This document shows, piece after piece, positions 61,541 to 64,000 of a DNA stretch of 64,000 nucleotides. The notes beneath the pieces were generated by a model. That model was not told where the DNA came from and searched no databases. It saw only the letters and a list, made by a program, of their open reading frames with translations. The position numbers and the translations under genes are program-made. Within the stretch, counting starts at the first letter, position 1. Each line of letters begins with the position of its first letter. Origin of the DNA: Patulibacter sp. SYSU D01012 (GTDB lineage Bacteria > Actinomycetota > Thermoleophilia > Solirubrobacterales > Solirubrobacteraceae); the NCBI RefSeq assembly GCF_017916475.1, contig NZ_JAFMTB010000002.1:1356660-1420659 (forward strand), read 5' to 3'.

Positions 61541-61825
61541 ATGCCCGAGACCCTGCAGCTGCTGACCTACGAGTACGTCGAGGACGTCCTCGAGCGCCGC
61601 GAGCCGTACCGCGCGGAGCACCTCGCGGCGATCGCCCGCTGGAAGGCCGACGGCCGCCTCGTGATCGCGGGCGCCGTCGGCGTGCCGCCCCACGCCGCCG
61701 CCCTCGCCTTCCGCGGCGAGCCGCAGGTGGCGGAGGAGTTCACGAAGGACGACCCGTACGTGGCGGCCGGGATCGTCGCGGCGTGGAAGGTCGAGCCCTG
61801 GACCGTCGTCACGCCCCTGGACTGA
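61541..61825 (+). CDS. YciI-like protein
   Basis: I chose the ATG at 61541 (94 residues), where the YciI-type sequence begins (MPETLQLLTYEYVEDVLERR). An ATG at 61502 would extend it by 13 residues. The YciI/DGPF fold is a small ferredoxin-like domain. The conserved features EPYRAEHLAAIARWKADGRL, with the His/Asp pair, and KDDPYVAAGIVAAWKVEPW are present. The biochemical role of these proteins is mostly unknown. The tandem heptamer repeat lies directly upstream, where it could affect transcription or translation. Confidence 0.83.
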   Translation: MPETLQLLTYEYVEDVLERREPYRAEHLAAIARWKADGRLVIAGAVGVPPHAAALAFRGEPQVAEEFTKDDPYVAAGIVAAWKVEPWTVVTPLD

Positions 61826-61843
61826 GCGGCGCCGCGGCGGGCG

Positions 61844-62953
61844 TCACCGCGCGACGCCGTTCTCGCGCAGGCGCGCCAGCCGCCAGCCGAGCACCCGCAC
61901 CCGCTTCTGGCGCTGCGCCTCGGGCTCGTCCCCCGCGAGCCGCTCGGCGGTGGCGATGTAGTCGGCGCCGCCGACGGCCAGCAGCGCGTCGTCCAGGCAC
62001 CGCACCTGGTTGCGCTCCCAGGTCACGCCCTCGCGGAAGGTGCGGTCGACCGCCGCCAGGTCCACGGTCCGGACGGCGTCCCGAAGGGCCTCGACGGTGT
62101 CGAACCCCGACTCGAGCGCGTGACGACGGATCCACTCCTCGCTGCCCGCACCGCGGCTGGGCGGCGCGTCGGGGAACGCCTCGGCGAGGAACGACCGCAT
62201 GGCGCGCGCGGTCAGCCGGCTGCCGGGCCGCTCCGCCGGCGCCTCGAGGCTCGACGGCGCCGCCGGTCCCTGGCGCGTCAGATCCGGCCGGGCGCCGCCG
62301 GCGGCCGCGTCGTCGATCTCCTGCAGCAGCTCGTCGACCATCTCGATCAGCGCGGCGGCGCGGTCGAACTTGCGCGACACCCGGGACCCGGCCGCGCCCT
62401 TGTAGCGCGAGGCGTGCTCGAGCTCGGCCCAGACGTGCTGCAGCTGCGTGCGCAGCTGGATCTCGATCCGCGGGACGCGGAAGTCCTTGGGCGGGTGCGG
62501 AGCGCCGAGGGCCGGGGCCGGGTCCACGAGCACGTGCACGCTCTGGTAGCCGAACGCGCGGGTGTCGGTGTTCTGGGAGCCCTTGTGCCGCACCTCGCGC
62601 ACCACGAGGGCGTCGTCCTCGGCGAGCGCCTGCGCCGCCGCCTCGACCTGGGCGGGCAGGAAGGCGATGATCCGCAGCGCGAGCTGGTCCGTGATCTCGT
62701 CGGTCGGATACCGGTACTGCGGGCGGGACGGGTCGTCGGGGGCCGGCAGCGCGGCCTTCTGCGCGAACGACTCGGGCGCTTTGACCCGCCACTCCACCTC
62801 GGACTGGTTGTCCGGGATGCCCGCGGCGGCCACCACCTCGTGGAGGTGGGCCTCCATCGTCGTCCCCAGGCGGCGCAGGTACGCCTGGTACGAGGGCAGC
62901 TCGTAGTGGCGGCGGGCCTGGCGGGCGTGTTCGAGAAGGCGGGGATCGGTCAT
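61844..62953 (-). CDS. RelA/SpoT-type nucleotidyl pyrophosphokinase
   Basis: I used the ATG at 62953 (369 residues). A GTG at 62992 would add 13. The synthetase core is visible: TDEITDQLALRIIAFLP, EVRHKGSQNTDTRAFGYQSV, and IEIQLRTQLQHVWAELEHAS with the catalytic-site Glu and Arg. There is no HD hydrolase and no TGS/ACT region, so it is a single-domain alarmone synthetase. It carries a long C-terminal extension (about 230-369) of unknown role. It might make (p)ppGpp, or pyrophosphorylate another target as toxic relatives do. No antitoxin-like neighbour is obvious. Confidence 0.8.
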   Translation of the reverse strand: MTDPRLLEHARQARRHYELPSYQAYLRRLGTTMEAHLHEVVAAAGIPDNQSEVEWRVKAPESFAQKAALPAPDDPSRPQYRYPTDEITDQLALRIIAFLPAQVEAAAQALAEDDALVVREVRHKGSQNTDTRAFGYQSVHVLVDPAPALGAPHPPKDFRVPRIEIQLRTQLQHVWAELEHASRYKGAAGSRVSRKFDRAAALIEMVDELLQEIDDAAAGGARPDLTRQGPAAPSSLEAPAERPGSRLTARAMRSFLAEAFPDAPPSRGAGSEEWIRRHALESGFDTVEALRDAVRTVDLAAVDRTFREGVTWERNQVRCLDDALLAVGGADYIATAERLAGDEPEAQRQKRVRVLGWRLARLRENGVAR

Positions 62954-63023
62954 CGACGGCCTGCCCAGCCTCGCACGCGGCCCGGTCGGCACGCGTTCCC
63001 CGTCGCGCTACGCTCGAGGAACG

Positions 63024-63257
63024 ATGTCGCACCCGGCAGACCCCCACGTCGGCGACCGTCCGGCCGCCGACCCGTCCTGCCCCAACGGGGTGTGCTCCGC
63101 AAGCGCCCCGCCGCTCATCGGGTCGACGCTGACGGGCACGGGGCTGACGCTCGACCGCGCCGCGCAGCTGCTGGCGGAGGGGCGCGAGCTGCCGTTGACC
63201 GACCTGCAGCGGCGGATCGTCGAGCAGCGTGTGATCGACGCCGGCCTGGCGCTGTAG
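63024..63257 (+). CDS. Small hypothetical protein, 77 residues
   Basis: The ATG at 63024 is divergent from the alarmone-synthetase-like gene. The N-terminal 35 residues are Pro/Asp/Cys-containing and likely flexible (PSCPNGVCSAS). The C-terminal part LTLDRAAQLLAEGRELPLTD then LQRRIVEQRVIDAGLAL is helical and resembles small actinobacterial proteins with no assigned role. A hairpin follows the stop. No family is recognised. Confidence 0.5.
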   Translation: MSHPADPHVGDRPAADPSCPNGVCSASAPPLIGSTLTGTGLTLDRAAQLLAEGRELPLTDLQRRIVEQRVIDAGLAL

Positions 63258-63268
63258 GGCCCGAGCCC

Positions 63269-63298
63269 GGCCCGCAGGGGCACCGCTCCGTGCGGGCC
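63269..63298 (+). terminator. Hairpin after the 77-residue gene
   Basis: GGCCCGCA (63269-63276) pairs with TGCGGGCC (63291-63298) around a 14-base loop, twelve bases after the stop. Confidence 0.45.
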
Positions 63299-63359
63299 CG
63301 TCGGGCCGATCGGTCGCGGCCGTCCGAGGCGCCGACCCCAGAAGCCGCCGGCGAGCCCG

Positions 63360-63614
63360 TCAGGACCGGGAGGTCAGATGCCAGCCGCCGCAGACCTCGC
63401 AGGGGTACGCGGAGGCGCGCCGGCCGGGCCCCGGCTGGTGCATGAGCGCGAACGCCCGCGCCTCGGCCTCGCTGGCGTAGCGATCCTTGGCGGCGCACAC
63501 GGCGCGCCGGCGCGCTTCGCGCTCGGCGTGGACGGCGGGGTCCACGGGGCGCGGCCCCGCGGGACGGCGCCCGCGCCGCTGCGCGGCGTCGCGCGAGGGA
63601 TGTCGGCGGGGCAC
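63360..63614 (-). CDS. Small basic Cys/His protein
   Basis: The coding part is clear at the 3' end: AAKDRYASEAEARAFALMHQ, then AYPCEVCGGWHLTSRS. This resembles small Zn-binding proteins with a C-x2-C...H end seen in many actinobacteria. The start is uncertain; I give a GTG at 63614 (84 residues), with a GGAGGA run touching it. The N-terminal half is Arg/Pro-rich and may not all be coding. The function is unknown. Confidence 0.45.
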   Translation of the reverse strand: MPRRHPSRDAAQRRGRRPAGPRPVDPAVHAEREARRRAVCAAKDRYASEAEARAFALMHQPGPGRRASAYPCEVCGGWHLTSRS

Positions 63615-63934
63615 TCCTCCACGGTAGACCAGGCCGCCTCCCCAGCGGTGCCCGCGCCGGAAGGGCGAGGGCGGCCACGCCGTCCCCACGATCCGAGCGA
63701 AGCCGGACGGCCGGCCCGGGGGCCCGGGGGCCTCTCGCGGCACGCGCGTGCCGATGCGGGGGATCACGCGCGCATGGTCCCCGCGCGCCCGTAGCGCCTC
63801 ACCGCCGTCGGAACCGCCCGCCACGGCAGGGCACCTCCCCACGCCGGCACGGACCGTGGCCGAGACCGACCGACCCGCAGAACGAGCAGGACGCACGCCC
63901 ACCCACGCACGAACGCCACAGCGTCACGACAACG
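63615..63934. other. About 320 bases without a recognisable gene
   Basis: Frames here are Arg/Pro-rich and look like background of G+C-rich DNA. The region separates the small Cys/His gene from the rRNA operon end. Confidence 0.4.
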
Positions 63935-63964
63935 AAAAGCGCCCCGCCATGCTGGCGGGGCGCT
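63935..63964 (-). terminator. rRNA operon terminator
   Basis: Read on the minus strand, AGCGCCCCGCCA (63964-63953) pairs with TGGCGGGGCGCT (63949-63938) around a three-base loop. TTTTCGTTG follows. It lies just after the 5S rRNA 3' end. Confidence 0.85.
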
Positions 63965-63973
63965 CAAAGATAA

Positions 63974-64000
63974 TCCGGCGGCGACCTACTCTCCCAGGCC
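63974..64000 (-). rRNA. rrf: 5S rRNA, 3' end only
   Basis: The minus strand reads CCTGGGAGAGTAGGTCGCCG then CCGGAT, the conserved 3' end of bacterial 5S rRNA. The rest of the gene, and presumably 23S and 16S, lie to the right outside the window. The exact 3' terminus is uncertain by a few bases. Confidence 0.85.

Overview
The window is very G+C-rich bacterial DNA. It has actinobacterial-style genes with many GTG starts, and large secreted proteins with basic beta-rich C-terminal modules of a kind I associate with the Thermoleophilia (Solirubrobacterales, e.g. Patulibacter/Conexibacter relatives). The lineage call is inference. The right edge enters an rRNA operon on the minus strand: the 3' end of 5S rRNA followed by its terminator.

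Region 1 (about 1-14,205) is the right part of an integrated element, almost certainly a prophage. Its right boundary is the 3' half of a tRNA-Arg(ACG) gene (about 14,156-14,205). The original tRNA terminator lies just outside it, and a tyrosine recombinase gene with four GGTACC repeats lies just inside. The left end and the intact tRNA must lie outside the window. At the far left are virion genes on the minus strand: a protein of more than 935 residues cut by the window edge, and an Ala/Gln-rich coiled-coil protein. Between the virion genes and the integration module is an accessory block. It holds (a) an operon of a small protein, a dGTPase-family HD phosphohydrolase and a TIGR02391/Ymh protein carrying an RNxxxH (HEPN-like) motif, and (b) a convergent pair of a DUF5131 (phage Gp37/Gp68) three-cysteine protein and its known partner TcmP. 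Both sets look like anti-phage or superinfection-exclusion cargo and are the best candidates for a new system.

Region 2 (14,340-16,317), next to the att site on the chromosomal side, is a translationally coupled AbiEi/AbiEii-like type IV toxin-antitoxin pair. A near-consensus promoter precedes it.

Region 3 (16.6-46.3 kb) is a chromosomal mosaic of secreted and metabolic genes. It holds a reprolysin-type metallopeptidase, an APC permease, a beta-lactamase-like hydrolase, a cytidylate-kinase-like protein, a secreted S15-type peptidase and a Nudix hydrolase. These are followed by a DUF2807 lipoprotein, a P450, a glycosidase-like lipoprotein, an FAD/Rieske oxidoreductase, a GPP34 protein, an aldo/keto reductase, a BON protein and an LLM flavin enzyme. 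An ECF sigma/anti-sigma pair, PdxH, an ABC-2 exporter, a membrane-anchored zinc peptidase, a NarL-type two-component system with an SDR, and a GlsB protein complete the stretch.

Region 4 (46.3-64 kb) starts with tRNA-Thr(CGT). It carries a GH128-like protein, an FkbM methyltransferase, an acetyl-CoA hydrolase/transferase, an HNH nuclease, an S4 protein and an MFS/TetR operon with a clear palindromic operator. Further right are a cupin, TenA, an SDR and a SNF2-type helicase whose true start is unclear. Ferritin-like, YciI-like and RelA/SpoT-type proteins follow. A perfect-length heptanucleotide tandem repeat (14 x 7 bp) lies just upstream of the YciI gene.
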